Positions 46,251-59,392 of a stretch of DNA of 64,000 nucleotides are shown here, piece after piece. The first letter of the stretch is position 1. Each line of letters starts with the position of its first letter. A program made the position numbers and the translations under genes. The DNA is taken from positions 156,672-220,671 of the forward strand of contig BLJB01000260.1 in NCBI GenBank assembly GCA_013423325.1, read 5' to 3'. The notes below the pieces were generated by a model. The model ran no database searches, had not been told where the DNA came from, and worked only from the letters and a program-made list of their open reading frames with translations. This DNA is from Usnea hakonensis. Taxonomy: Eukaryota > Ascomycota > Lecanoromycetes > Lecanorales > Parmeliaceae.

Positions 46251-46623
46251 TTAAACTACTATAATACTATATTTATAGAGAAGCCTAAATAATATAAAAA
46301 ATATCTCTATTAGAGTATTATTAAATAAAATCCTTTATAGTTTTAATATTTAAGACTTTCTAGAATTATTATCTAAATTATTATAGAAGGATTTTAGTAA
46401 ATTATAATAACTAAAAAGAGAGTAAGTTAAAGATTTAATTATATTTATAAATATTATAGCTAAAGTATATTATAATAGTTCTTATAAATTATTTAATATA
46501 TCTAAAGGAAATATAGTTTTTCTATAATTATACTATAGTTATAAAATTCCTAGTATTTCTAACTATAAGCTCTATAATTAGCGCGTTAGTCTATTTAAAG
46601 TCCTAGAGAAAGTAGGAAAACTA

Positions 46624-47132
46624 CATCGGCAATTCGGGGGGTACGGCCCCGGGCGCAACTAACGGTCAAATGGGCCCCGGGCTNNNNNNNNNNNNNNNNN
46701 NNNNNNNNNNNNNNNNNNNNNNNNNNNNNNNNNTAATAATTCTAATAACTTAATAAGACTTAGTTAATAATAAGATAATATAGTTTATATAATATAGATA
46801 TAATAGACTTAGTAATATAGGCCTATAACGCGCGTATATAATTTTTAAAAAAATAAGATTTAGACTATTTTTAGAGTTTTAGTATTATTATCTATAACGC
46901 TAGAGACTACCCGTTATTCTTACTAACTTTAAAATCTTATTTTAGCGTCTTATTTAATTTTTAGTATCTTGCTTAAATTCGCTTAAATTTTTTTAGCGTA
47001 TTTTTTTTTACTTTTTTCTTTTTTAATTTTATTACTTTTTTTTTTTTTTTTTTTTACTATTGTAGCCCCGGGCTAGCCCCGGGGGCCCCTAGCAATTATA
47101 CGATTAGGGGCCGACTCCCCGAATTGCCGATG
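46624..47132. mobile_element. Small TIR element nested in the 8.2-kb retrotransposon
   Basis: The ends CATCGGCAATTCGGGG and its reverse complement CCCCGAATTGCCGATG are flanked by TA on both sides (46622-46623 and 47133-47134). Sequence near both ends is rich in GGGCCCCGG-type palindromes, while the centre is AT-rich with long T runs. It interrupts the region after the integrase. A run of N (46684-46733) means its true length is unknown. Confidence 0.75.
46684..46733. other. Assembly gap (50 N)
   Basis: Exactly fifty N characters lie just inside the left end of the small TIR element, in GC-rich palindromic sequence that is likely to be hard to assemble. Confidence 0.99.
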
Positions 47133-48134
47133 TAGCTTACTATATTAATCTACCCCTATTAATAAAGATCTATTCTATTATTTCTATTATCTAGTTAGAA
47201 CCTACTTATAAAGAAGCTTTAGATCTATATAGAAGAATATATAATTATAAGCTACCCCCGGTTAAGGAAGAAGGAGGCGAAAATAATTATTATTCTATTA
47301 AGGTACTACTCGATAAGTATACTTCCTAAAAAAAAGTAGAATACTTAATTAAATAGAAAGAATATAGTAATTAATATAATATATAATATAAAGCGGAAGA
47401 TCTAGATAATACTTAAAAGCTAATCTAGAAATATAAATCCTAAGTATAAATACCGCTTAGAAATACTAGGCGATAGTAATAAAGAGAAACTATAACTCTT
47501 ATTACTATAATCCTAGATATATTAAAGTTAGAAACTATTATAACTACTATATCTACTATTCCTAGGAGGGGACGTCTTAAAAAAGGTACTTAAAGACTAG
47601 GTAGTCTTATTAGATATATATAGTACTTATTTATAGTCGTCTTATTAAGACTTTTAAGTACTATTACTAGAAGTCTCTTTTATAACTATAAATTTCTATC
47701 CTTATTAACTAGGTAGAGTACTAGGAAATATATACTTTCTAGCTATAGTATTCCTAGTCGCTCTTCTAAAGAAATTAGAAATAGTTATTATTACTACTAG
47801 TTAATAGAAATATTTATCGTAATAGCTCGAAAAGGCGGGAAATACTAGGAATTATTATTATATTACTATTAATTATCTATTATTACTAATAATTACTACG
47901 GTAGCGAGGACGCTACCTTTTTACTTTATTTATAGTATTATTATAGCGTATATACTACTTCCTGATTTACTACTATTACTTAGTATTATTCTTACTAGTA
48001 GCTTGGCGATTCGGGCGATTTACTATATATAGTGATCTTCCAGTTTAGACTTCACTCTATATCATTTATATTCACATATTTACTCATAGCTACCATTACT
48101 ATTGTCACTATCACTGTTGGTACCTAACATAATT

Positions 48135-48464
48135 AAGGTATATAGTAAATACTTTCTAGTTTAGAATAGGGCTCCTACTTATAATATATAGTAATAAAGC
48201 GAACTTCTCGAGATTTAGAAATTAACGATCTTTCCTTAGTCTAGTAACTCTTCTAATCTTAATTAGATCGAGCCCTATTAATACTATTTAAAGCGTTATA
48301 TTTTAAAGTAAATATATACTCCGACTACTAAGTAGCTAATAATTAAGGCCTAGGATTATATATAGTAAGATCTAGACTAGGAGAGAATAGATAAATAGTA
48401 TAGGAAGATATATAACTAAATATAATATATACGTCGAGCCGAAAGTAATAATAATTTTTATAGT
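48135..48464 (+). pseudogene. Transposase piece 4 (C-terminal catalytic region) of the outer Tc1/mariner element
   Basis: Between the two Ty3/gypsy elements the + strand reads RAPTYNI, then an IFPxSSNSSNLNxIEPY segment corresponding to the WPSNSPDLNPIEP catalytic block of Tc1/mariner transposases, then a KA(W)DYIxxDL...ERIDK and YIRRAESNNNFYS end typical of the family C-terminus. The order and frame complete the protein begun at 28868. Confidence 0.75.
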
Positions 48465-48847
48465 TGTTAGGGTACGAATCGGACCTAGTATTAGAAGCTC
48501 TTAATACTACTAGTATTAAGTCTTTTAAATACTAGTCCCTAGCGGAGCTAATGCCTAGTATACCCTTACTTCTTACTATTTAAAGGGAACTTCTATACTT
48601 AGATATTCTCTCTTTAGATTTAATATCTTATTACTATATCTACTTAATATCTTAATACTAGTTCTAATATTATATTAAATCTCTAATAACTATATAATAA
48701 TAGTAATATTACTATATTATTCGATTAGTAAGTAAATATAATAATATTATTAGACTTAAGATAGGCTCGAGTTAAAAAAGAATAAATCTATTTAAATTTA
48801 ATACTTACCCCGGTATTTTTAAATTATATAGAGTACTTCTAGCGAGC

Positions 48848-50454
48848 TGTCACGGAATATCAATGACTGGTATCATATAATATGGAATAGTAATAATATA
48901 TATAGAAGAAAGAGTATCTATATGAAGAATCCTCCTTATGGCCGGAGTACCAAGGCTCGCTAAGCCCTATAAGGCTCCACATATATCCTATAGAGAATAT
49001 CCGTAACAAGTACCCGTAAAAAAGAAAAAAGGCTATACCCCTATAACTATTAACGATAGCGAGGATATAATAGTAAGGTAGTAATAGTAGTACCGTACCT
49101 TATTATACCGGGTTAATAGTAGTATATAAGTAGAAGTAAGAAAATTACTAAAATCGAATACTTTTAGTACCTTTTTCTCCGTATATAGATTACGAATCTA
49201 TATAATCTAAATCTAAATCTAAATCTATAAAAATAAGCCGAATAGTATATTATCTGAGATATTACTAAATCGAAACTAATTTAGTAGGGCTAATTCCCTA
49301 GCTAATAATAGTACTTCTATACTTATCTAATTATTTTTCTATTATATTATAATAATTATTCTTCGCCTAAGGCCTCTATACCTTCTATATATTTAATATA
49401 GCCGAGTAGAAATCTATACTAGGCGAGAAATATAGTATACTAGTAAATAAGATATAGTATAAGGCCGAGAATTAAGGTATACTAGTAAAATATATTACTA
49501 AGGCGTATAGCTAAATCTCTAGAAAATCGTATAATATAGAGATATAGGATTATAGAGAGTATACTCTTAATAGTAAGTATACTATTATCGTACTCTATAT
49601 TATCCTCTATAGTAGTCTAGTATAGTAGTAATTACTTTTTCTAGTATAGTAGCTATTACTCTTACTTTTTTATAATAATCTCTATATTTTCTTCGTTTTT
49701 TATCTTCTAATTTAGTACCTTATACAAAGTAGGTAGAGTAGATTATTAAATAGTCTAAGTAACTTACTATACTTATATAGTAGCTAGGAGTTAATTCTAC
49801 CTCTTATCTACCTCCTTTTTAGCTAGTTCTATTTACTTTTCGGCCTCTTCTTTTACCTACTTTTCTTTAGCCTATACTTACTAAATATAGTCTATACGGC
49901 TCTAAAAGATCTTTACTTACTACTATAACTACTTATCGCTTTCTAGATCGTACTAACTATTTATATTATTAATATATTAAAGGAGCTCCTTAATCTTTAT
50001 ATTATACTTCTAGAGGTAGGCTTCGCGTATTTACTATATACTATTCGTATAGTACTACTTATATAGGATCTTAAAGTATTTATATATATTAATAGGCCTA
50101 ATAAAAGGATCGATTTAGATAATATATTAAATAGTACTCGATAACTATAAGTATATAAGAGGACCGGCTTAGAGCGTTATACTATTAAGTATTAATATAG
50201 GCTTTATATATTACTAAATAGTAGATCTACTAGATCTCTATCGCTATCTATATAAGAGACTATTATAATAGTAACCGTAGTATTACTACTATCTATTACG
50301 GAATATTAATAACTAGTATCATATAATATAGAATAGTAATAATATATATAGAAGAAAGAGTATCTACATAAAGAATCCTCCTCATGGCCGGAGTACCAAG
50401 GCTCGCTAAGCCCTATGAGGCTCCGCACATATCCTGTGGAGGATATCCGTAACA
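48848..50454 (-). mobile_element. LTR element C (1607 bp), sister of element A
   Basis: It starts TGTCACGGAATATC and ends GATATCCGTAACA, with a perfect duplication CGAGC (48843-48847 and 50455-50459). Its sequence and length match element A without its insert. No coding region is recognised. The first terminal repeat is less RIP-altered at its outer end than the second. Orientation is inferred as for element A. Confidence 0.9.
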
Positions 50455-50599
50455 CGAGCCTAAACTATACGATACTCTAAAAACCTAGTTATTAATTAAC
50501 TAGTTTAATTATTAGTTAATTACCCTTTTAACTATAAAGTCGAGTTACTTAATATAACTCCCTTAATACTTATTTTTTCTAATATAATTAAAACTCGAT

Positions 50600-53500
50600 T
50601 ATATAGCTCGCTTTATTTATAAATCTAAAAGATTTTTCTAACCTTTTAAAACCTCTAATTCTAAACTAAAAAAATTTATTATCTCTATAAAAAAGTCTAT
50701 CTATAATCTATTAACTAATTTCGTTACTCTTTTAATAGAATATATAGATAATTATTAAATTACTATTTAAATTAGAGTAAAAGATCTTTTTAACTATCTA
50801 ATAGATACTTTTTCCCCTCTAGAAATTTAGAATATTATTAACCTCTATTTCTAGATTATCTATAACCTCGAACTAATAGTCTAAATAATAGATTAGCTCT
50901 ATTAAGATAGGGAGAAGGCTATTAAAATTATTAGAGACTATAATACCTTAGTCTTAGTAAAAAATACTATCTAGTTTAAACTTAATACTATAAATATTAA
51001 AAAAGATTTTATTATTAAGTCCTTAACTAGAGAGAAGTAATACTATACCCTACTTTAAATAGAGTCTAATAATATATAGATCTAGTTTAAAAAATTATAG
51101 ATTAAAGTCGAATAGATATAAGAAGATCTAGTTAAATAATTAGTTATTACTATAATAGTCCCTAGATCTATAATTATTAAAATCTAATATATAAAGAATA
51201 CTCTAGTACCCTCTATTCTTATAGATAAAGAGAATCCTATCTAAGATAAATAGAAATAAAAAGTTAAATATAAGTTATATAAAAATATTAATTATTATAT
51301 AGACGATCTAGATAAAGTTAATTATATAATTAGTTATATTACTAGAAAAGTTATAAAGTAATACTCTAGTCGATTATATAATAATAGTTAGAATCTATTC
51401 TAATTAGTTAAGGATCTCCTTAACTATTTAAAAAATAGATTTAAGAATTTAGATAGAGAGTTTAATCTATACTATAAATTTAAATCCCTCTTATAAGAAA
51501 GCTACTATTTTATAGACTTTTTTATAAATTTTATAGTATTTAGAAATAAACTTAACTATTTATAAATAGAATTAATCTATAAATTAAGAGATAAGATTAT
51601 TATAAGACTTCGCTTAGTTTAGAATAATTATAAAGTTACCTTTAAAATTATTAATAAGATTAAGATATACTTAATCTAAATAGATAATAAATATTATATT
51701 ATAAAGAAGATTAGTTATAGTAATAGTAACTCTAATAAAGATAAAACTAAAAACTCTAAATCTTAAAATTCTAAGATACTCGTGGATCTAGATAAAACTA
51801 TTAAACTTATTTTTACTAAAAATAAGAGTTATTATAATTATAGCTCGACTAAATATTTTATATATAATTATTCTAATCTCTTCCTTCTAAATAAGAAGAA
51901 TAGAGCTATAAATATTAAAGAGTTAGTAATTAATAACCCTATAGAGGAGTTCTTTAAAAAAAATAAAATTAACTTCTCTAATAATTTAGAAAATTAGATT
52001 CCTTTATTAATAACGCGGTATAGGGGAAAAAGATAATATTCTTATATATAAATACTCTCTTTAATCTAGTATCTAAATATTTTTAAAAGAAATTTAAATT
52101 ATTCTCTAAATCCCCTTTCCTTATAGAAGTTAAATTATCCTCTTAAAAAAATACATATATAATAAAAAAGCCCTTATTAATATTAGAGCTACTAGATATA
52201 CCTTTATTAATACTAAGGTTATTAAATTAGTAAATAAAAAGTTAGGTATTCTATCTATCGAGTTATCTAAACCTAAGCTCGTAAGGGGATTTAATAGATA
52301 AATCTATAATAAGCCTATTATATATATTTTATACTTTACTCTATAAGTCGATAACTATTAAAAAGTTACTTATCTAATACTTATTATTAATTTAAAATAA
52401 TATATTATTATTCTAGAGAAGCCCTAGATAAATTGTTATCGGGTAACCCTTAATATAGTAAATAATACTATTATCTTTTCTAATAAGATATCTATCTCTA
52501 TAATTAAAGTTATTAAGAATACTTTATTTTCTATATTAGAAACTCCTCCTTTAGCTCTAAAGAATCTATCTTCTATATTTAGAATCTTATTTTATCTCTA
52601 GCCTATAAAGGCTAATAAGTCTTTTTTAATCTTCGCTATAGAGATTACCCCCTTTAAAATCCTTAATTACGAGTCTAATATAAAGATCTTTATTATATTA
52701 ATAAAAGATATTAATTAGAAATTAGTATTTAAAGCCCGATATAGAATAGAGGAACTATATATTAATATTATTAAAAATAATACTATAAAAGAGGATATTT
52801 AAACTAAACTCTCTCTAGAGTATTCGGATTATACGGATATATTTAATTACGCGTAAACTAATAAATTATCTTTTTACTACTTATATAATTATAAGATTAA
52901 ACTAACTACGGACGCGATATTACTTAAAATCTATATTTACTATATATTATTATATAAGCTTTAGAAGGTAAAAGAGTATCTAACTAAAAATTTATTTAAA
53001 AGGTTTATTATTTCTAGTTTAATTCTATATTACTCTTCTATCCTCTTTACTCTTAAGGCTAATAATAATCTTTAATTTTATATTAATTATTAAAAGTTTA
53101 ACGCGCTTACTAAAAAGACTTATTACCCTTTACCCCTAATAGAGGAGATAATTAAAAAGATCTAAAACTATAAATACTTTATTAAACTCGATATTATTTC
53201 GGCCTTTAATAAGCTTTAAATATATTTTAATAGTAAAAATTTAATAATCTTTATTACTACTTTAGGGTTCTATAAATATAAAGTCCTTCTATTTAATCTT
53301 AATAACGGCCCTAGTTCCTTCTAATAATATATTAATAATATATTAATAATATATTATTTAATTATATTAATAACTTCTATTAGGCGTATTTAGATAATAT
53401 TTTAATTTATAATAAGATTAGAAAAAAATATCGAGTCTATATTACTAAGATCTTTATAAAGTTTCGAGATACTAGTCTATAAGTAGATATTAAAAAGTAC

Positions 53501-54900
53501 GAATTTAATATTTTTAAAATAATATTCTTTAGGGTTATAGTCTTTAGCGATAATCTAGAAATAGATTCTAAAAAGATTAAAATCGTAATTAATTAGGAAA
53601 AGCTAATAAATTTTAAAAAAGTATAAGACTTTCTAAACTTTATTAACTTTTACTAGTAATTTATTAAGGGCTTCTTTAAAATTATTAAGCCTTTAGTAGC
53701 TCTCGCTTATAAAAATAATCTATTTTTATAGACTAAAGACTATACTAAAGTATTTAAATCCTTTAAAATCGCGGTAATTTTAGCCTCTATCTTTAAATAC
53801 TTCGACTCTAAAAAATAAGCGATTATAGAAATAGATTCTTTCGACTATATTAATAGTAAGGTACTCTTTTAATATAATAATAAAAAGACTCTCTACTCTA
53901 TTATATATTATAGTAAAAATATAATCCCCGCTAAATATAATTATTATATTTATAATAAAGAGCTACTAATAATTATTTAGTACCTAGAATACTAGTACTA
54001 GAAACTAGAATTTATAGACCTTCTAATCTAAATCTTTACTAACTACTAAGTCCTAAGGACTTTTATAGATAATAAGAAATTTAATTATTAATAAGCCTAA
54101 TATTTAGATATATTTTTAGAGTTTAATTTCTAAATTATTTTTCGAGTCGATAAGTATAATAAGAAAGTAGATACTCTTATTTATATACCTAGAATATTAC
54201 TCTTAAGAGAGGATAATAATAATAAATTATTTTTATCTCGGACTAGGTAGATATATACTATATATCTATTAAAGAAGGAATATTTAAAAAGATTTTAGCC
54301 GCTAATAAGATTAATAAAGAATATAGCGAGTATAGAGAGATAATTACTAATAATCGCCCTAGAGTTTATAAAATTAGATTTAATAATTATAAGATTATAA
54401 ATAATATTTTATATAAAGAAGGTCTATTATAGATATTAGAGTCTCTATAAATAAACTTATTTAAGGAAATTTATAATTAAAGTTTAAATAGTTATTCTAG
54501 AAAAAGAAGGACTCTCGCTCTCTTTTAGCGCTATTACTACTAACTAGAGTATATTAGATCTATTATCTATTTTATTTATAATTATATAGACTACTACTAT
54601 AATAAGGTACCTTAATAGAAAAAGTATAATTTATTAATACTCTTATTAATATTTAAATAATACTAATAAGATATTATAGTAGACTTTATTACCGGTTTAC
54701 CCCTATTAAATAGTTATAATACTATTTATATTATCGTAGACCGCTTATTTAAAGAGTATTACTATATTTTATATTATTTTAATAAAGGAGACTTATCTAT
54801 AGAAGAGACTACTTTAATTCTAATTTAGTATATTTACTACTTATATAGTTTTCTATTCTTAATAACCTTAGATAATAGATCCTAATTTACCTCGAATATA
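50600..54900 (+). pseudogene. gag-pol remnant of the second Ty3/gypsy element
   Basis: The gag region (about 50600-51900) ends in a CX2CX4HX4C zinc knuckle at 51830-51871 in which all three Cys and the His are now Tyr. Reverse transcriptase follows at about 53100-53650 with the catalytic box as YLDN (53387-53398; the second Asp is lost). RNase H lies at about 53700-54080, including YYSKNIIPAKYNYYIYNKEL and FTNHQVLRTFIDNK. Integrase lies at about 54230-54900. Stops are frequent. A frame of 71 codons at 51782-51997 survives only by chance. Confidence 0.82.
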
Positions 54901-55195
54901 TACTAATTAATATATAAACGATTAGGTATTAAATCGAATCTATTTACTATCTACTATCTTTAAATAAATAGTTAATCTAAATATATAAACTAGGAAGTTA
55001 AAAAAGGCCTATAGATTTACTATAATTACGCGTAAAATAATTAGGCGAAATAGATCCCTATAATAGAATTTAGTAATAATAATAATAATATAATAGTTAT
55101 AGAATTATCCTTATTTTACCTTAATAAGGGATTCTATTCGCGTATAAGTTTTAGCCCTAATATTACTAATTATAAATCTACTAAAAAATACTTAT

Positions 55196-57703
55196 TGTTA
55201 GGAGACGCACCAGCCCTACTATGGTCAGCCCTACCACTAGTGGCTTAGTATGGCTTCCCCTACCTACATATTCCATGCTTCCTACCTTCCATAGTTCGGT
55301 AGTCTTATTATCTTTATTATTATATCTACGTTATACTATAATATCCGTATTAATCCTAATATTATAATAAGACTCTTTCGTATACCTATCTAGCGAAGAA
55401 AAGTAACGGGCTATTTTTTCTAGCTCGAAGTAGGTAAACGAGCTTAATAAAGAAGATACTAGTCTTTCTTATTTTATAGAAACTAAAGATCTTATCTATA
55501 CGCCTCGAAAGACCCTATATTATACTATTTAAATTATTAATATTATTAAAATCGATTAAGAAACGCCTCTATAATTATTATTTTAAAAAAATCTTTCTCT
55601 ATATTAGAATATTAATTTCCTATATTCTAGATAGAAAAGACGAACTCCGCCTTACTCCGCTTTAATAACTATTTAAGAAACCCCCCTATTAAGTATATAA
55701 TATTCGAATCTACTTATTTTATTATATACTTAATATTTAGAGTAAGAGATTTAATTAATAGTCGAAAATATTAAAAATTATTAAAAAATTATCTCTTAAT
55801 ACCTACTTTTTTTTTTAATACTATAACTTCTCCTTATATAAATTATCCTATATTAATATTAAAATACGTACCTCTATATTACTATTATAATACTACTCCT
55901 TCTTTTTAATAATATCTTAATTACGAAGATCTATATATAAGATATTCGCCTTCTAATTCGCTACTCTATATACCTTATATATAGCGATCTCTTTCTATTA
56001 ATAATCTTTATTATTAATTTAAATAGGAAGACGATTTACCTAAATTACTATAACGGGAATAAAATAATTTTTAGGGCTAAAATTTATTTAAATTACTACC
56101 TTTATCCCTACCCCTACTATTACTATAAGATTTTAAAGCGTTACGGGCGTATAGCTAAAGATTTAAGTAGAAATAAAATAGTTCTTAGAGCTAAGATTTA
56201 TCTTTATTACTACTACTATCTCCGCTATAAGACCTAGCTTCTCCTTCTATATAAAGACTATTTCTAAGTCCTTAGTTTCTAGACCTACTAATATTTAATA
56301 ATTCCGGTATAGGTATCCTTTTTAAAGACTAGAAGCTCCGAATTTAAGATAAACTAATTATTAATAAAGACTATTATCTTTTTAAGTACTTCTAAATTAT
56401 CTATATTATTACTCGTCTTAGAGGAAAGATAATCGAGTATATACTATTAAAATAATATAATAATTTATACTACTCGATAGACTAATTACTAGATTAACTA
56501 ATTAATATCTATAAGCTTTTACTAAGATTAGAAAATATCGTATATTAAGAAGCCTTTAAAATATTAGAATAAGAAGATAGGCTATTTCTCGAGTTCTATT
56601 TAGACTTTATAAAGTACGTCCTATTTATTAATTAAGATCTAGTAGAATTATATCTCTATAATAAGGTTAATAATAAGCTCCGGGATACTATAATAAACCT
56701 AGTAGATTACTTATTTCCGGTATTAAGAGATAAGTTAATAATACTAGATTATATTTTTAGAGCCTCTATAGTATATAAGGCTAAAAGGAAAGTAGACTAG
56801 TTTACTAAATAACTTACTCTAATAAGTATAGAGTCTAAATATAAGAAGCCTAGAAAATACTCTATTATAACTTATCCTAATCCTGATTTTAGGCGGTAAA
56901 TTCGATTAGAAATTAACTATAAGAGGCCTCTTTTTAGTTAATAATTATATTAAATTAAGCCTACTATATATACTTCTATACTTAATATATATCTAAATAC
57001 TATCCGATATTATAGTATATTACCCCTAGGCCTTACTACCGCCGATAGTAGCCTATATCGAAATTACCTCCCGATATTTAGCTAGATTCGGTCGGAGAAA
57101 GTTTACTATATAATAATAATATATTATTTACTTATTTAGAGTTCGGTTTAGCTCGGTTCGATTTAAGAGATCTAGCTAATAAGAGGCCTTTATTTAGCGA
57201 TTTCCTCTCTACTTAGAAATCGAATATTAAATAGTTATTCTATATCGAAATACTTTTATTAACTATTTTATTAATCTATAGCTAAATCACTTTATTTCTA
57301 AAGCCTCTAAATAGTATAATATTATACTAGCGGTAGGAGATATCTAATTTATCTAAGTATTACTATCGCTATTATTATAGTACCTCTCCGATAGCCTTAT
57401 AACGAATTTCTTCTTTTTTTCGGCAAATTAGAATATATAAATCGGAAGTCTTTTTTAGTATATAAAGCGAGTCTTTTCTCCTTTTCTTCTCCTTTCTATA
57501 AGCTATAAGAATATATCTTTTTTAGAAAGAGGGGTAATATTAGGAGACGTACTAGCCTTACTATAGTTAGCCCTACTACTAGTGGCTTAGTATAGCTTCC
57601 TCTACCTATATATTCTATGCTTCCTACCTTCCATAGTTCGGTAGTCTTATTATCTTTATCACCATATCTACGTTGCACTATAATGTCCGTATCGATCCTG
57701 ACA
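55196..57703 (+). mobile_element. LTR element F (2.5 kb), gag-only, nested in the Ty3/gypsy element
   Basis: Terminal repeats 55196-55361 and 57538-57703 (166 bp each) begin TGTTAGGAGACGC or TATTAGGAGACGT and end ATCCTGACA or its RIP-altered form. The expected 5-bp duplication is imperfect (CTTAT before, CCTAG after; one difference is of the RIP type and one is not). The outer edges of both repeats keep CA/TG. A gag-like frame occurs on the + strand and no pol is seen. Confidence 0.82.
56380..57120 (+). pseudogene. gag-like remnant of LTR element F
   Basis: A mostly readable + strand frame has segments such as LEFYLDFIKYVLFINQDLVELYLYNKVNNKLRD (quoted in part: VELYLYNKVNNKLRD) and KAKRKVDQFTKQLT, the style of the capsid part of fungal gag proteins with a C-terminal basic region. 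It carries several stops from C-to-T change. No zinc knuckle was located. Confidence 0.55.
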
Positions 57704-58704
57704 CCTAGGGGGACCTTAATAATAGATTTACCCTACGGCTTCTATTATCCCTAGTTATTATAGCTACTATTAATATAATTACCCTATATTTATAAGTCGG
57801 CCCGAAGGTCTTATAGTAGTATATATATAATTAGAAGGATATCTATTAATTAGAATATTTCTACTCTATATATATCTACTAATCTTATTTTAGTTAAAAT
57901 TTAATATATACTTATTATATTATATAATTTTTTTTTAAAATACTATATTTTTATAAAATATAGAATTTTTATATAATAAACTAAGGCGGAAATAAGTATC
58001 GAAGTATAATTTAGCTATTTTTAAAAAAAAATTTAACTCTATAAAAATCTATTAACTTATCTTAATTACCCTATATTCGGGTTTTATCTAATCTATCTAG
58101 GTTTTATATTAATCTAATTAAGGTTTTTTAATCTATTAACTTTAAAATTTAATAACTCTTAAAATTAATTATTTTACTAAAAAAAGATAAATTCGATTTT
58201 TTTTATTTTAGCTACCTAATATTTAATATTACCTTATCTATTCGAAAATTAGATTTTATAATTATAATCTAATAGTTATACTTTACTCTAACTACTTAGA
58301 TCTTATTTTTACTTCTAATATCTAGATTTTAAAACTTACTTTATCTACTTAAATTCGAGTTTTATAATTATAATCTAGATTTTTATTTTATCTACCCGAT
58401 ATTTACTACTTTACTATAACTATTTATTTTTTACTTATATTTATAGTAAGTTTCTTTAGGTTTAGAGACTAGGCCTAGCTAAAAAGAGAGATACTATTAG
58501 AGTATAAATCGGACCTAGTATTAGAAGCTCTTAATACTACTAGTATTAAATCTTTTAAATACTAGTCCCTAGCGGAGCTAGGGCCTAATATACCCTTACT
58601 TCTTACTATTTAAAGGGAACTTCTATATTTAGATATTCTCTCTTTAGATTTAATATCTTATTACTATATCTACTTAATATCTTAGTACCGATCCTAATAA
58701 TAGT

Positions 58705-59392
58705 TAGCTAAGTTATAGAGTACTATTTAATTAGCCTCTATAATAATTTTTATATAATAGAAATATAATATAGTTACGCAATAAAAAAAAAGAATATATG
58801 GTAGTATTAATTTTTCGTAGGGGGCAATTAATTAAAAAAAAACTCTATTATATCCTCGACATATACGCTAGCCCGAGGTGAAGCTTACTACTATAATTGG
58901 GTACACGGTATACTTAAAGTAGTAGTACTATTAATACGATAAATAACTAATAATATAATAATAATCGTAATAAAATTTATATTAAATATTTATAGTATTA
59001 TTTCTTAACGATATTAGGAGTTAACGGTACTAAACCGAAATAACTATTCCGATATCGTTCTAATATCTCTAATTAAAGAAAAAAAAAACCTATTATAATT
59101 CTAAAGTATATACCCTAATATTTTATATAATATTTTAAATAGTAGTACTCTATTTTATACTCTATTCTATATTCTATTTAATATACTATTTAATACTTTC
59201 TATAATATTATAAATAGTATTCTAAATAATACTCTATATAATATAGTCTATAATAAAAAAAATTAATTAAATAAATAAATAAATAAATAATTTTATTTTA
59301 TTATTTTTATTACTTTTAATATATAATTAAAAAATTTTAACCCTTATAAAATATTTATATATACCGGGTATATCCGTTTCACCCTCGGTAAG
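58705..59392. other. Right remnant of the outer transposon plus unexplained AT-rich DNA
   Basis: The first about 120 bp would follow the end of the transposase; 58821-58847 pairs with 28800-28830. From 58848 to 59392 the sequence is extremely AT-rich, with (TAAA)n at about 59265-59290 and many TACTCTATT-like runs. No gene is visible. It may be an additional small insertion between the two inverted-repeat pairs. Confidence 0.5.

Larger units (their letters stand above)
39966..48129 (+). mobile_element. Ty3/gypsy LTR retrotransposon, 8.2 kb, RIP-inactivated
   Basis: Terminal repeats 39966-40156 and 47939-48129 (191 bp each) begin TGTTATGGCGTA or TATTATAGCGTA. The duplication TAATT is perfect (39961-39965 and 48130-48134). 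The + strand carries, with many stops, protease-, reverse-transcriptase-, RNase-H- and integrase-like segments in that order, which defines Ty3/gypsy. A small TIR element with an assembly gap lies inside (46624-47132). The left repeat and the 3' part of the right repeat keep CA/TG dinucleotides. Confidence 0.9.
48465..58699 (+). mobile_element. Ty3/gypsy LTR retrotransposon (about 6.1 kb of its own) carrying two nested LTR elements
   Basis: Terminal repeats 48465-48669 and 58495-58699 (205 bp each) start TGTTAGGGTA or TATTAGAGTA and contain the shared stretch TCGGACCTAGTATTAGAAGC. The duplication ATAGT is perfect (48460-48464 and 58700-58704). Element C (48848-50454) sits in its 5' part and element F (55196-57703) near the end of pol. 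After subtraction, its length and gag-RT-RNase H-integrase order fit a complete but RIP-killed Ty3/gypsy element. Confidence 0.9.

Noticed and set aside
51782..51997. Open frame of 71 codons as a gene
   Set aside because: It is a surviving piece of RIP-mutated gag including a tyrosine-substituted zinc knuckle; stops lie on both sides in the same frame.
57496..57678. Minus-strand frame of 60 codons
   Set aside because: It spans the 3' terminal repeat of LTR element F, so it cannot be an independent gene.
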